NCBI GenBank assembly: GCA_015680905.1
Contig: CM027380.1
Coordinates: forward strand, 13,844,001 to 13,908,000
Direction of reading: 5' to 3'
Length of the DNA: 64,000 nt
Origin: Coptis chinensis
Taxonomy: Eukaryota > Streptophyta > Magnoliopsida > Ranunculales > Ranunculaceae
Every line of letters starts with the position of its first letter. The stretch's first letter is position 1. Positions 48,757-61,589 of this stretch are shown in pieces. The notes under the pieces are model-generated. The model saw only the letters and a list, made by a program, of their open reading frames with translations. It searched no databases and was not told the DNA's origin. A program made the translations under genes and the position numbers.

Positions 48757-49060
48757 TAACATAGCCCAACTAGTAATTGCATTGGGATTTTAGTGTAATA
48801 ATTGAAAAAAATCTTGATATTATCCGTAGTCACTAGCATCTTCTACAATTCACGGAGTACGAGTTTACTGCTTCCTCCGTGTTCTTGATGCAGATTAGGA
48901 GTGAAAATGGCCAAGTTGAGACGAAACTCCAAGCTTTAGATGATGCCATGCACGAAATCTTAGTTGCTATTATTGTGGATCCTTTTTTTCTTGGTCGAAT
49001 TTGTGGAGCACATGCCACACACAAGTACACAACAATTAAAAAGAACACAAAGCGAACACA

Positions 49061-49096
<36 letters not shown>

Positions 49097-50895
49097 ATGC
49101 AAATCATACTATATATTATATTTAGCAAAAAGCAAATTGGGAGATCAGTTTGTTCTAATTCCTGGTGAACCCACGCAGCTAGTGAGTCTGCATCACTATT
49201 GAAAATCCTACTAATCCATCTAAAGGCAAAAGAGCTGAGCTCAGATCCTAAACTGAATATATGATTTTTTACACATTCCCATTGCCATCTACATGCCCTT
49301 CCTTGTAAAGGTGCAATCACTTCAGCATTATCCCCTTGTATCACATAGTGGTGTCCTCCAAGACGACGCGGGCCAAAGAAGATTTTGCAAATGACTTCCT
49401 TCCAGCCTCAAGGGCTTCAAGGCCCTGAATTAACCCTAGAGCCCCAACAATAATGCAATTGCTCCAGCCCACCCTTGTTGCCATTGTTTGTATTTTGTTC
49501 AGCACAAGTGGCTTGAACTGCAGGTTCCTGGGAGTCCTGGGTCTCTACGTCTACAAGATCAATATGAGTTGGCGCCACATTGTGTTGTTTAGCAACTTCA
49601 AACTCCATCTGCATTGATCTAGCTGTCACATGCTTTCTTATCTATGCCATATGGGAGGCTCCACAGGACATCAACATCATCAACTTACCATTGAGGCAGA
49701 GTCCTTGAACGTACACACCCACCAAATATATAGCAAAGCACGCCATCTATAAGTCCTTAAATCATCTTCACTATGAAATCGGCTTCCTTGAAATGAATGG
49801 GGTTTGAGTTTTACCATTGCACCATATGAGAGTCCTAAGTTTCAGATGTAATACCACAAATGCTCCTTTTCCTGAATTGACATTTTCCTAAGAAGAAGAA
49901 GATAAAATTAGAGAGGGAAAGTGCTTGGTTACTGGTGTTATGTGGGTTAATTTTAGAAGGTGAAAAAGGAGTAGAAGAGAGAGAGAGATTGAAAATTGTA
50001 AGTGAGAAAGTTAGTAAGAAGGTGGAAAGTTTTATTGTGCTTCAATTTAGAACTCGAATGGAAATTAGATACTGAGAATGAGTGCAATTAAGAATCTAAT
50101 TACATCGCAAAAGAAACGAAGAGTTTTGAACGAAGAGTTTTGTTTGCTTTGGTTGCTTTCACTATGTCATCACTTCAATGTCAAACTTTGGTTGCTTTCA
50201 CTATGTCATTTCAATTTTCAGACACTAGATCGATAGCCAAATTTGCAATTTGACCCAAAGGTTGAGATGGAAGCATCCATGCCTCCAATATTCCAATTAA
50301 CTTGGACTCAATTAAAAGCCGAAAGAGGAACGTGTTTTATTTTGGGTTGCATGATTTTCATAGTACAAACCAGGTTGGGCCACTCTGACAAAGAATACCC
50401 TTCAAGTTGAGGGCCGTATTTCATTGAGGCCCACTTCTCCACCTCCTTTTTTGAAAACAGTTACATAGAGCCAAGAGCAAACATTATCGAATGATCGTCG
50501 TGAAAGCTGCTAAAAATACCATTGAACATTCTTATCGAAAATAGTAGGCAAGTTATGCCAAAAAATTGGAGTCCATAATTAGTCGGTTCAACTATAAAAT
50601 GAGTAAATGACTTTTAGCAAATTGAATTTTTTTTTCTTTCGAAAAATCTAGGCAACTAGAGACAGATAACAGAATGAGATATGGAAAGGCACTTTTAAAA
50701 AAATAATAATAATAATAAAAGAAAAAAGTCTGAAAAGGCATGCAGTGGACCTAAAGGCTAAAGCCACATCACACAATATCATTTGTTTGGTCAGCATTCA
50801 CTAGAATTGAACGTGGGGCAACCATGTGCACAATTTGTCAATTTTTATGGACAATTGCTAAATTTCCTATTTTTTTTATCTTTATTCTGTTGGTG
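48757..50895. repeat. Duplicated noncoding block, copy 2, expanded by insertions
   Basis: 48757-48910 matches 6671-6810 and about 50150-50895 matches 6850-7625, in the same order. The middle, 49063-49700, is a LINE; 49700-50150 is unassigned. The copy starts exactly at the Harbinger right end. Confidence 0.75.
49063..49700 (-). mobile_element. LINE 3' end with poly(A) tail
   Basis: A 33-base T run at 49063-49095 is a poly(A) tail on the minus strand. Just upstream of it the minus frame reads VIQGDNAEVIAPLQGRACRW, SSFAFRWISRIFNSDADSLA and AWVHQELEQTDL, the RNase H domain at the end of plant LINE ORF2 (FxWISR.xN..AD.LA motif). The 5' boundary near 49700 is a guess. It is a typical 5'-truncated copy. 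Confidence 0.82.
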
Positions 50896-51056
50896 TTTTT
50901 TAGGGCCCTGTTTTGGGAATCGGGACTATCCGAATTGGGTGGGGGCAGACTCTAGACTCTAGAATATATATATATACTAGATTTTGGACCCGGGCATACG
51001 CCCGGGATCTATTAAATATTTTGTGTGCTGAAAAGGTTTTTACAAAATGTTTTACA

Positions 51057-51720
51057 CAAATTTTTGAATCAGAATATATTTTTATTGAAAATAAACTGAA
51101 ATAAGTTAATGAGCAATGATTATACAAGATAAATACTAAAAAACTAAAGGGATAAAATTGAGATAGCCTCTTCAATTTGTGGTTTATGATATTAATCCAT
51201 AATTTTCAAATATAATTATCTTAAACTTCGATCTAGCTTGTATAATAGTTTTTTTTTAGATTTATGGTGATTTAAGACAAATTTTGAATCGAGAATATAT
51301 TTTTATTGAAAATAAACCGAAATACATTAATGGCGGTGATAATGGTGCATAAGTACTTGGAAACTAAGAGATCAAATTGAGATAACCTCTTCACTTTGTG
51401 GTTCGGGATATTAATCGAGTAATTTTCAAATAGAATTATCTTAAACTCGATCTAGCTTGTATAATAGTTTTTAGATTTATGGTGATTTAGCGGCAAATTT
51501 TCAAATCACAATATATTTTTATTAAAAATAAACCGAAATACGTTAATGGAAGGTGATTATGGTGCATAAGTATTTGGAAACTAAGGGATCAAATTGAAAT
51601 AGCCTCTTCACTTTGTGGTTTAGGATATTAATCCGTAATTTTCAAATAGAATTATCTTAAACTCGATCTAGCTTGTATAATAGTTTTATTATATTTATTG
51701 TGATTTAGCGAAGAAAATCA
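51057..51720. repeat. Tandem repeat of about 220 bases, three copies
   Basis: Units start near 51066, 51287 and 51503 with AATATATTTTTATT and run through CGATCTAGCTTGTATAATAG. Copies 2 and 3 are closer to each other than to copy 1. Confidence 0.9.
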
Positions 51721-51834
51721 TCACCATTCGATTTTACGTACTAATGTGTACAAATCACTAAAACAGATTGATTGTTTCCATATCCTCAAATAATACACTA
51801 CTCCCACTTGAACAGATTTGTCATATGAGCGTGT

Positions 51835-52130
51835 TTTCTGAGCGGGTGCCGTTATATTAAATTATTCTAAAAATATTAGCAACTATGCATAGCTATGAGA
51901 TATAAAAATTATATTAATTACTCATTTAAATTTCTTGCACCACTATGAATAGCTCTATAAAAAGGAAGCATCAAACCTTGATAAAACTTACCGACTTCTT
52001 TTTATTGTTAGGTTTAACAATAGAAGTTTGATTGAAGTTTTGTGAGAATTTGATAATGGCGAAGATAATATTGAAATTTACTTGAATAGCAAAACATTCC
52101 CAATCACAATAAAAGAATTATGATAAACAC
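51835..52130. repeat. Internal Helitron segment, copy A
   Basis: This segment matches 53810-54130 and 15735-15975: TAAATTATTCT, ATTACTCATTTAAATTTCTT, GTTTGATTGAAGTTTTGTGA, TTGAATAGCAA. It suggests nesting or duplication of Helitron sequence. Confidence 0.75.
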
Positions 52131-52199
52131 TACTTAAAATGTAAAACTATATTTGTCGAGACATTTATTCCCCTACATATAATACAAATATGTTTTAGG

Positions 52200-53640
52200 G
52201 TTATTAGTTCAATACATTTGCATCAAGTTTCGATTTTCCATTAATTATTCTTTGAGGTTAGTTTAATGTAGTGACGTTGCATCTAGTTTCCAAATTCTCA
52301 TTAATTATTCTTTGAGGTTAGTTCAATGGTTGCATCAAGTTTCGATTTATCGTTAATTATTATTTGAGGTTAGTTGAGGCTGCAATTGCATCCACTTTAT
52401 GATTTCCACTAGTTATTCATTAAGGTTAATTCAAGAAAGTTGCATCCAATTTTTGATGTTTCGTTAATTAGTATTTGAGATTAGTTCATTGCATTTGCAT
52501 CCAGGTTCCAATCTCCCATTAATTACTCTTTGAGATTAGTTCAATACATTTGCATCCAGTTTCTGATTTCCCATTAATTGTTTTTCTAGGTTAGTTCGAT
52601 AGTTTACAATTTCTATCTGGTTTGCATACATATAAGAGTCTGTTTTTTATAAACTCACTTTCGTTTTTGGTTCCTAATTACTCATGTGAGAAGGCTAAAA
52701 AAACAGACATTTATGCTTTGAGGTCAGCGTGATGCAGTTACATCCGACTCCTGATTTCCAGTTAACTATTTTTTAGGCTATTTCAATGCATTTGCATCCA
52801 ATTTCGATTTCTCGTTAATTAATCTCGATTTTAGTTTAATCTGATTGCATCCAGTTTTTAGTTTTCCATTAATTATTCTTTGAGGTTAGTTCAATGCGGT
52901 TGCATCCAATTTTCGATTTTGTGTTAATTGTTCTTTTAAAGTTAGTTCAATGCATTTGCATCAAGTTTCCGATTTCCGTTAATTATTTTTTAAGGTTAGT
53001 TCAATGCGGTTACATCAAATTTATAATTTCCCATTAATTATTCATTTAGATTAGTTCAATACTGATTTTATCCATTTTTCAATGTTTAATTAATTAGTCT
53101 TTGATATTAATTCATTGCATTTGGATTCAGTTTTCGATTTCTTGTTAATAACTCTTTAAAGTTAGTTCAATGCATCTGCATTTAGTTTCTGATTATTTAT
53201 GCTTTGAGGTTAGTTCGATGCAATTATATCAAGTTTCTGATTTCCCGTTAATTATTCTTTGAGATTATTTCAATGTATTTGCATTTAGTTTCCGATTTCC
53301 CACTAATTATTCTATGAGGTTAGTTCAATGCATTTGCATCCAGTTTCCGATTTTCCATTAATTATTATATGAGGTTTGTTTGATGTATTTGCATACCGTT
53401 TTCGATTTTCTGTTAATTATTTTTCAGGGATTTTCATCCAATTTCTAATTTCCCATTAGTTATTATCTGACGTTAGTTTAATGCAATTGCACCCAGTTTC
53501 CGATTTTTAGTTAATTACTTTTTAAGTTTAGTTTATTGCATTTGCATAAAATTTCCGATTTTTCGTTAATTACTCTTTGAGCTCTATTATGTATTTAAAT
53601 CCAGTTTCTGATTTCCTTTTAATTATCCAATGTGGTGTGT
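52200..53640. repeat. Minisatellite of about 55 bases, block 1
   Basis: Roughly two dozen diverged units run head to tail: GGTTAGTTCAATGCA, TTTGCATCCAGTTTC, CGATTTCCCATTAATTATTC, TTTGA. Unit length varies about 50-60 bases. A short nonrepeat stretch lies at 52600-52690. Confidence 0.9.
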
Positions 53641-53809
53641 AATACCAACTTCTACTGATTCATTTGTAGTGTCCTTGCAAACATGACATAGAAAGTAAAT
53701 TATGCTTGATTTACTATGTGGGATCATCGAAGATTATCCAGTTCCTGATTTTCCATTAATTATTATTTAAATTATGCATGACTCACTATGTGGAATATTC
53801 AAAGATTAT

Positions 53810-54130
53810 CTATGAACGGGTGTTGTTATATTAATTATTCTGAAAAATATTTGTAAATATGCATAACTATTATATATTAATATTATATTAATCACTCAAC
53901 CAAATTTCTTATAACATGAAAACCTCACTCTCCATTAAAAAAAAATAACTCGCATTTGATAAAATCCTTCAACTTCATTTTGTTGTTTAATAATAGAAGT
54001 TTGATTGAAGTTTTGTGAGATTGCCTAATAAGGTGAAGTTCATATATATTGAAGCTACTTGAATAGCAAGGAGTTCCCAATCATACGGAAAGAGATAAGA
54101 TAAACACCATTTTAAATGCAAAACTATACT
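53810..54130. repeat. Internal Helitron segment, copy B
   Basis: The second copy of the 51835-52130 segment. It separates the two minisatellite blocks, so the pair segment-plus-array appears to be duplicated. Confidence 0.75.
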
Positions 54131-54164
54131 TATCGAGATATTACCACAATATAACCCAACTATA

Positions 54165-54960
54165 TTTTGAGGTTAGTTCAATGTATTTGCATGTAGTTTC
54201 TGATTTTTCATTATTTATATTTTGAGGTTAGTTCAATGTAGTTGCATCCAATTTCCAATTTTCGTTATTTATTTTTTGAAATCAGTTTAATGTAGTTGCA
54301 TCCAGTTTCTGATTTCTCGTTAATTATTCTTTTGGATTAGTTCAATACATTTGCATCTAATTTTCAATTTCCTGTTAATTGTTCTTTGAGGTCAGTTCAA
54401 TGCATTTACATTCAGTTTCTAATTTCCCATTAATTATTTTGTGAGATTAGTTTAATGCATTTTCATCTAGTTTCTGATTTCTCGTTTATTATTTGATAAG
54501 ATTGAATTTGCATCTAGTTTCCGATTTTCGATTTCCCGTTAATTAATTTTTAAGATTAGTTCCACGCATTTGCATCATGTTTCTAATTTATAATTAATTT
54601 TTCTTCGAGGTTAGTTCAATGCAGTTGCATCCAGTTTCTAATTTCCCATTAATTTAATCTTTGAGGGTTAGCTCAATGCATTTGCATCCAGTTTTCGATT
54701 TTCCGACAATTATTTTTTATGTTAGTTTGATGTATTTGTATCAAAGTTTTGATTTTCTGTTAATTATTCTTTAAGGTTAGTTTAATGCAGTTGTATTCAT
54801 ATTCCAATTTTCTATTAATTATTTTTTAAGATTAATTTAATACTTGCATTTGCATCCAGGTTTCGATTTTCTGTTAAATATTATTTGAGGTTATAGTTTG
54901 ATGCATTTGCATCAAACTTTTGAGTTCCCCATTAATTGTTTTTTTTACGTTAGTTTCATT
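54165..54960. repeat. Minisatellite of about 55 bases, block 2
   Basis: About fourteen more units of the same repeat as block 1, in the same orientation. Confidence 0.9.
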
Positions 54961-56149
54961 CAGTATTATATATTTTTTAAAATATTTGTCATTATTTTTT
55001 TGCCGTTATTTTTTTAAAAAAAAATTCCATTATATATTTTGTGATGTTATTTTTTGTATAATTATTTTTAACTATGTGGCAGTGTTAAGGATATATTCGA
55101 AATAAGTCGGTGCTTATTAAAATTGTATGATTTGTAATAGGGAATTAGTTTCTACAAATCACATATTTTTAGCAATTTTTTTTATTTGATCAAATATATA
55201 AGAATTGGAACACTAAAAATATTTGATTCGTAATAGGAAATTACCTTTTATAAATCACCTATTTTTTAGCAATTTTGTTTATCTGATCAAATATGTAAGA
55301 AGTTGTAATACACTCCAACTCTCCAAATATAAGAATTAGAAATACACTCAAACTCTTCAAAGAGATTCTATGTACGTGGGATTGTAGGCTATTAGAAAAG
55401 ATTATCTTTCATATTAGAGTTTCACATAAGAGGAAAAAAAAAACTAACTCTCATATTAGAGTGCCACATAGGAGAGAGAAAATCCTCTATTAGAGGTCTC
55501 TGCTTTAGTATATAGATAGTAGATATATATATGGCTACCTTGGATGACTCAATTGATGTGACTTATCTTGACATTTCGTCACGTCCGTTTGATCACAACC
55601 CATCCAACGTCCAAGAACTATTCCTTATCAAACAAAGAATTCAAGATGGGTATAATGGTCATTTTAATTTTCTATTCATAAAAAAACAATAAACCCAACA
55701 AAACACCCTGAGACTTCTTCTTCCTCTCTCTTCCTCACTCACTCTCTACAGAGAAACCCCCCCGGTTTCTTCTTCACAAAAGATCACCCGACTATTCAAT
55801 TAGAGCACATTATCTTTCTTTTCACAAAAATCACTATACTATTTTTTTGGAATTAGCCATCTCGTAAACCAAGGTAAGTTAATCTTATTTTATCGTTCTT
55901 TTTGGTTTTCGATTTGTAAGAAGTTAATATTCTTTGCTTTGATATTGTCCTTTTGAACTTAAGTGCTTTCTTTTTGAATTAGAATTCTTAGTTGTTTGTT
56001 CTCGAAGAATTGCCCTATAGCCCTCTTTTATACCATAATCGTTTTTTTGCTAATTAGAATAGGCGTTAAAATTGTCAATTTAATATATGGGAGTCATTAA
56101 TATCTATTTTCGTCATTTGATATTTTCTCTGTTTCTTTTTTGCTAGAAA

Positions 56150-58500
56150 TGGAAGAAAATGTTAGAGCTTTGTTGGCACTTCTTCTTGTTGTCTACCGAT
56201 TCTCAAAGTAATGGCGTTAATAAATTAGTTGCTCCACACTTAGGTATGAAATTTAATAGTGTTGATGAAGCAAAGACTTACTACTGAGAGAGTTTGGTAA
56301 AGCGGGGAGGGATTTGAGATTCGTGTTCGGACTACGGATAAAAAACAAGCGGGTGTGGAATTGCCTTCTAGTTGTCTATTGGTTTGCTTTCGCGCAGGGT
56401 CCATAACAAGAAAGAAGAAATTGAAGGTGTAGCTTCGAGAAGTACTTCGACTATTAGATGTGGTTGCCAAGCTAGAATCGAAGTTACAAAAAGAAAACTT
56501 GAAGATATATATGATGTGAGTTTGGCTGAAAATCGCCATAGCCATGGCTTCGTCCTCCATCAAAGAGACAATATATGAAAGGTAACAAAAAATATGCCCG
56601 CCGCAAAGAGTTTTGAGAGGTTTTTCATGACAACGGTATACCTGTAGGGAAAGTGGCAGACGTTTTCCATGGGGATGAGATTGGGTTTCGGAGAAAGCAT
56701 TGTTGGAACCACCATTATGGTTTGACGAGAAAAATGCCTAAAGATAATGATGCAACAGCCGTGCTTCACTATTTTAGGCAGAAGAGTGCTGAAAATCCTC
56801 AGTTCTACTATGCCGTTCAATTAGATACAAAAGGTGTAGTAGTAAATTTCTTTTGGGTTGATGGAAGGTCCCGTGTCCAATATGAGTACTTTGGGGATGT
56901 CGTATCTTTTGATACAACATATAGAACTAATGTTTACGGTATGCCGTTTGCCCCTTTTACTGGAGTCAACCACCACATGCAGTCCATTCAGTTTGGTTGT
57001 GCCCTGCTACTTGATGAGACAGAAGAGACATTTGTGTGGTTGTTTCAGACATGGCTTGCAGCTATGGGTGGTCTTCCACCAACTTCAATACTTACTGACC
57101 AAGATTTAGCGATGACTGCAGCAGTTAGAAGAGTTTTCCCTACTATTCGACATCGATTTTGTCTTTGGCACATTATGCAGAAATTTTCGAGAGAAGTTGT
57201 CATTTGTCTATCATAGGCTCGATGCTTTGTGTTGAGCTTACATATATTATTTGGAAGTCATATAGGATTGTTGATTTTGAAAAGGTGGTCTGCGACTCTT
57301 TGTTGAAGTATAACTTGACCGAAAATACTTGGTTGACAGAAATATATAAAAACCGTGACGTCTTGGGTTCCGGCTTATCACAATGACATTTTTTCTTTGG
57401 TATGCATACTCGGGAAGTGAATCAATCAAATTCTCATTATGATCAATTCGTTAGTTCGACGACTACACTTATGGAATTTGTCCATGGTAATGAGAGGTCT
57501 TTGGAATCGATAGCGGGGAATGAAAGGGAATCGATTACCGTGCGAACATATACTTCGCATTGTGGCTAAGGATGCTTTCCTCCTCAAGCATGCAGGTAAA
57601 GTTTATACCATTAGTGCTTTCAATAAATTCAAGAAACATTTAGAAAAGGCTAAGATGAAGTATAGAATTGTTGGAGAAGAGATAGACATACATGGAACAG
57701 GAATTTATACGGTGAAGACGAGACATTAAGCAAACTTCAATTTGGAAAGTGACTTTTAATAGAGGAACTTTGGAGGGTGACTGTGAATGTAAGAATTTTC
57801 AGTTCGAAAGATTACTTTGTGCTCACATTTTAAAGCTTTTTCAGCGTTATGACATCGAAGAGATTCTAGATCATTTTATTTTGAAACGGTGGACGCAAAA
57901 GGCAAACACATACAGAGCGGTGTTTGATGGTGGACTAGTGGTCGGTCATGAAGACCATGAGCCATTAAGAGTTGCCCATTGTATCAAGGTTGCTACTCAA
58001 TTGGCTTATGATGCATCAACTAGTGTTTAGACATATGCATATTTTATTCAAAAGATGAGTGAAATGTTTATTGGAGTTTCGGAGCTCAAGGAAACTATCA
58101 ACAAAACGGATGCAATGAATAATGAAGCACCTCGGTTGAAGAGCCTATAGTTGATACCTCCACAGGGTAATTTATTTAGTTTGTTTTTTTATCTTTGCAA
58201 TGATAAAAATCCTATTTGATTTTAACTCTTAAATTTTCTTTTCAGCTCTTGGTTTTAAATCCCAACATTTCTCAAGCGAAGGGGAGGAAGAAGAAAACGG
58301 AGAGAATGAAAGGCCCTGGGGAGGAAGCCTTAGAGAATCCGGGAAGAATGTGTAAATCTTGTAATAAGATTGCTAAGCCACGACTCAGAAATTGTCGAGA
58401 AAAATTAAAAACAAGAGTGTGGAATGACATGCTTGTTGAGTGTGGAAGGACCGTTGGTTATGTTCTTACTTGTCTTGTTTTTTGGGTGTTTTTTTTCTAA
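56150..58500 (+). pseudogene. FAR1/MuDR-like transposase, broken
   Basis: FAR1/FHY3 proteins descend from Mutator transposases. The parts, in order, are: MEENVRALLALLLVV (56150); FAR1 DNA-binding region around LGMKFNSVDEAKTYY with stops; HRHSHGFVL-like sequence; MULE core (56653-57216) with ENPQFYYAVQLDTKGVVVNF, FWVDGRSRVQYEYFGDVVSF, DTTYRTN, TDQDLAM and RHRFCLWHIMQKF; then frameshifted middle frames; LPCEHILRIVAKDAFLLKHA; SWIM zinc finger CECKNFQFERLLCAHIL (CxC...CxH, 57790-57840); and a C-terminal KGRKKKTERMK with a CKSCNKIAKPRLRNC knuckle. Catalytic-core Asp residues are visible (FDTTY, TDQD). Stops and frameshifts before and after the core make it inactive. Confidence 0.88.
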
Positions 58501-58599
58501 TTGTAAGAATTATAAAACTATCCAATTTTTGGGAGCTTACACCAATGATTTCGGTTTTTTTTTTATGTCGGATAATTGATACTAGAAAAATGGTATGAG

Positions 58600-58990
58600 G
58601 CAGCTGATCCTAGGTTGTAGAAAGTCCGAGTGGTTCGATTGTTGTTCCTGATGGAGCAGCTTTGTCTGCATATCAGTATTTTGAGAATGTGAGGAATTTC
58701 CTTGTAGCTGTGGAAGAAATGGGACTTCCCAATTTTGAAACATCTGATCTGGAATGGGTAGACACAATTTTGAGAAATTTCGGTTTTTGAGGATGTACAT
58801 TGTTGCTTAGGTAGCTGAATTTGGACAGGCGGATATGGTATGTCAAGATTTGGTGGGAGTCTAAAACCTAGCAATTCCGGAAAATATTTCACAAGGAAAA
58901 ATTAAGAACCTTTTACGAATTCCTTGTCAAGGAACGCATCCAAATCATTTGGTGTGGAACTGAATTCAAATGTTGATCTTGCCCATGATA
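58600..58990 (+). pseudogene. Kinesin calponin-homology (KCH) gene fragment in MULE
   Basis: Frames read VVPDGAALSAYQYFENVRNF, LVAVEEMGLPNFETSDLE, then after a frameshift GGYGMSRFGGSLKPSNSGKY and EPFTNSLSRNASKSFG. This is the sequence pattern of the calponin-homology region and following linker of plant KIN-14 kinesins. Other kinesin parts are absent. It is a captured, frameshifted piece with no motor. Confidence 0.78.
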
Positions 58991-59224
58991 CTGATATGGT
59001 TTGTAGACTATAATTATTTTTCGGTTTGTGCTAAGAGCCATGTTATGTAGTGAGTTCAAAAGTTAAAATATCTGCAAATTAAATTGGTGTAGAATAATCG
59101 TTCATTGAACATGTTTGTCCATACTCTTTTTTCAGAGAAGAAACCAGAAGATGTCCCAATTGTAAGAGTTCTTTCTCTGGTTTAGTTATTTCCTTTCAGT
59201 ATATTAGTAAAATTGTTGTCCCAA

Positions 59225-59530
59225 TTGTATAAGCTATGAACAATTGGACTATGAACAATGAGTGTTCATAGTCCATACTGTACTATGAACAATCAATGTT
59301 CATAGTCATGAGCTATGAACATTCTTTGTTTTTATCACAATTGGACTATGAGCGGTTGATTGTTCATAGTCCATCTTGTACTATGAACAATCAATGTTCA
59401 TAGTCATGAGCAATGAACAATTTATGTTCATAGTCATGAGCAATGAACATTCTTTGTTCATATCACAATTGGACTATGAACAATGATTGTTCATAGTCAT
59501 AAGCTATAAACATTCTTTGTTCATATCATT
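59225..59530. repeat. TGTTCATA palindrome array 1
   Basis: Alternating ACTATGAACAAT and TGTTCATAGTC words form repeated imperfect palindromes of about 22-24 bases, eight or so in 300 bases, separated by CACAATTGG or CATGAGC spacers. Confidence 0.9.
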
Positions 59531-60145
59531 CAAAAATGAGTTGGTGCAATATTGTCGTCGCATCGCTATATATCGTGCACTATAATGAGTTTATCTCCTT
59601 GTGCATATGAATCGTTTGCAGTATATTTCTTCTTGGAGCTAGATCCAAACTTTCGTTCACCCACCATATCGCCCATATATGTAAATACGTTTCTTAGTTT
59701 CTTGCAAAGCGAAATTTGTCATTATCGTTTTCGAAAAAAATCCCATCAACTTATTTGTTCAAAATGAGAGTAAAATATGTTATGTGTCGGCCCAACTTGT
59801 TCAGTTACCATAGGTTTCTCTGAAAGAAAACATATTTTTAGACTCATTAGTCATTTTATAATAGCAAGTAACAAAGTCAAGCAGCCGTGAAGTGGTGAAT
59901 CGAACGAGAAAGAAACAAAAGCATATAATGTCTTGGATAGAACAATGAAATAACCTTGGTCTTCATGATCATAATAACAAGAAGAAACATAGACAAAGGA
60001 ATAGTCTAGATACAATGTAAGAAAAACAGGGAAAACACTTGTGTACATAAAACAAATCACTTTCGAGCAAAATATTTATCCATCCACCAACCAATCGGAG
60101 GAAATCTGAGGATAACAATGATTCAAAAAAGGCAGAGAAAGGAGA

Positions 60146-60460
60146 GATGATCGTCGTGTTAGAAGGAACCAAGGCATCCACACGGGTGAAAAGGGTCTTT
60201 GCTTCCACTGCGGTGGGCATTGCACAAAGTTGTCAACCCGAAGGATGAACTTTTGGTGCTCACCATCCTTAATCCGTTGGATGCTTTGGGATCACCTAGT
60301 GTCGGCTTCTGTTGTATAGGGGATCAACAAAGTAGTCTTCCTTATGAAGGAGATAAATACATCGAGTTCTCTCATGAGCAGATAAATCAAATATTTTATA
60401 CAACTCCGGACAATAGTGCACCAACTCATTTTTTTGTACTCTTTGAAACTTATGTGTAAG
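60146..60460 (+). pseudogene. Possible USP-like (adenine nucleotide alpha hydrolase) fragment
   Basis: One frame reads IVVLEGTKAS, and another (60199-60456) reads LRWALHKVVNPKDELLVLTI then LNPLDALGSPSVGFCC. The pattern beta-strand, W-A-L-x-x-V-V-x-P-x-D, L-L-V-L-x-I-L resembles the start of plant universal-stress/alpha-hydrolase domains. The match is by eye and partial, with a frameshift in front. It may be a second captured gene piece. Confidence 0.4.
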
Positions 60461-61039
60461 AGTTTTATCAGCTCTTCATGTTTTATATATGAGTTTTACA
60501 CATCATTATGTTAACATATTTTTTTGACTCCATAAATTCACATATTATAGCTGATACAGTGGATATTTGTAATGGTATGTTATTTTGTTGAAAAAAACAT
60601 CCAATCAGTATAAGTTTAAACTAAGTTATAAAAATCAGTGGCAACAAAAAAAAAAAAAAAAAAAAACACTTACCAACTGCAAAGTAGTTTTGCTAATGTA
60701 TTCTTCAGATGGCCATGAATGTTTTCTACAATGAAAAATATTTCCACTAACCATATCTATCATATTAATCTTTTAAAACTTCAACTGCAGATCGCTTTCT
60801 TTCGGTGCAAGTAAATTTTTCGGAAAAATGAAAGAAAGAAGGAAAGAAAACGCGATCTAGAGAGAGAAGTGTGGCACGTGGCAAGCGGAGAAATTGCCGC
60901 ATGCAAACAAAGCAAATAAGGCATGTGACAATTGTTTTTAACTTTTAAAGTTGTCAAAAGTTGGATTATTAATAAGCGGAGGGAATGATTATTTGCGTTT
61001 TGTTTTCTATGGTGAAAAATAGGAAAAGGTATGTTATCT

Positions 61040-61130
61040 TGTTGGACTATGAACATTCGGTGTTCATACTCTAGTGGACTATGGACATTGAATGTTCATA
61101 CTCTTGTTAGACTATGAACATTCAGTGTTC
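61040..61130. repeat. TGTTCATA palindrome array 2
   Basis: Three copies of ACTATGAACATTCGGTGTTC-type or diverged wording. Confidence 0.85.
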
Positions 61131-61589
61131 ATAGTTGATCAATCTGATTTGCCAATGATGTCAATGAAGTTGGTATATGATGTGTATGTCAATGAAGTTG
61201 ACATCGCCAATGAACTGAAAAGCGGGTAACAAAGTCGGAAAGACATGGACGTGCCCATATTTGATTGGAAATGTCAAAATAAGCATAACCCACAGCTTTG
61301 TTGTGGGCACCACCCTCGGTCCCTAAATCCATAATTTAGGCCTTCAAAATCATGTTTTTGCCGTTTTAGGAAAGTTTTGTTTTGCTATATCTTTTGATAG
61401 GAGATTCCGTTTTCGATTTGGTCAATTGGGTTAATTCTATTTTGATTAGTAGTTTCTTAATATATTGTTATCCCAAAACTTTCCATTTTGGAAAATTTTG
61501 AGTTTTTGTGGAAATTAGGTATTTCGCTTTATATAAAATTTTGGTAGTTTGTATTAAAGTTTTCAGTTTTGGTTTTGAGTTAATCATAT

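Larger units (their letters stand above)
50977..55516 (-). mobile_element. Large nonautonomous Helitron, 4540 bases
   Basis: On the minus strand it starts TCTATATACTAAAGCAGAG (55516 downward) and ends with a 7-base-stem GC hairpin (50989-51006, CCCGGGC/GCCCGGG with a 4-base loop), 8 bases, then CTAG (50980-50977). The host bases are A before TC and T after CTAG, as required. There is no Rep/helicase. The interior consists of tandem repeats (separate entries), two diverged copies of the Helitron segment also found at 15735-15975, and a duplicated segment of about 100 bases at 55120-55300. Confidence 0.88.

Noticed and set aside
49063-49095. Long T run as a terminator
   Set aside because: It is the poly(A) tail of a minus-strand LINE, given the RNase H frame beside it.
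52200-54960. Regular spaced repeats resembling a CRISPR array
   Set aside because: Units are diverged head-to-tail minisatellites without unique spacers, in a plant nuclear Helitron.
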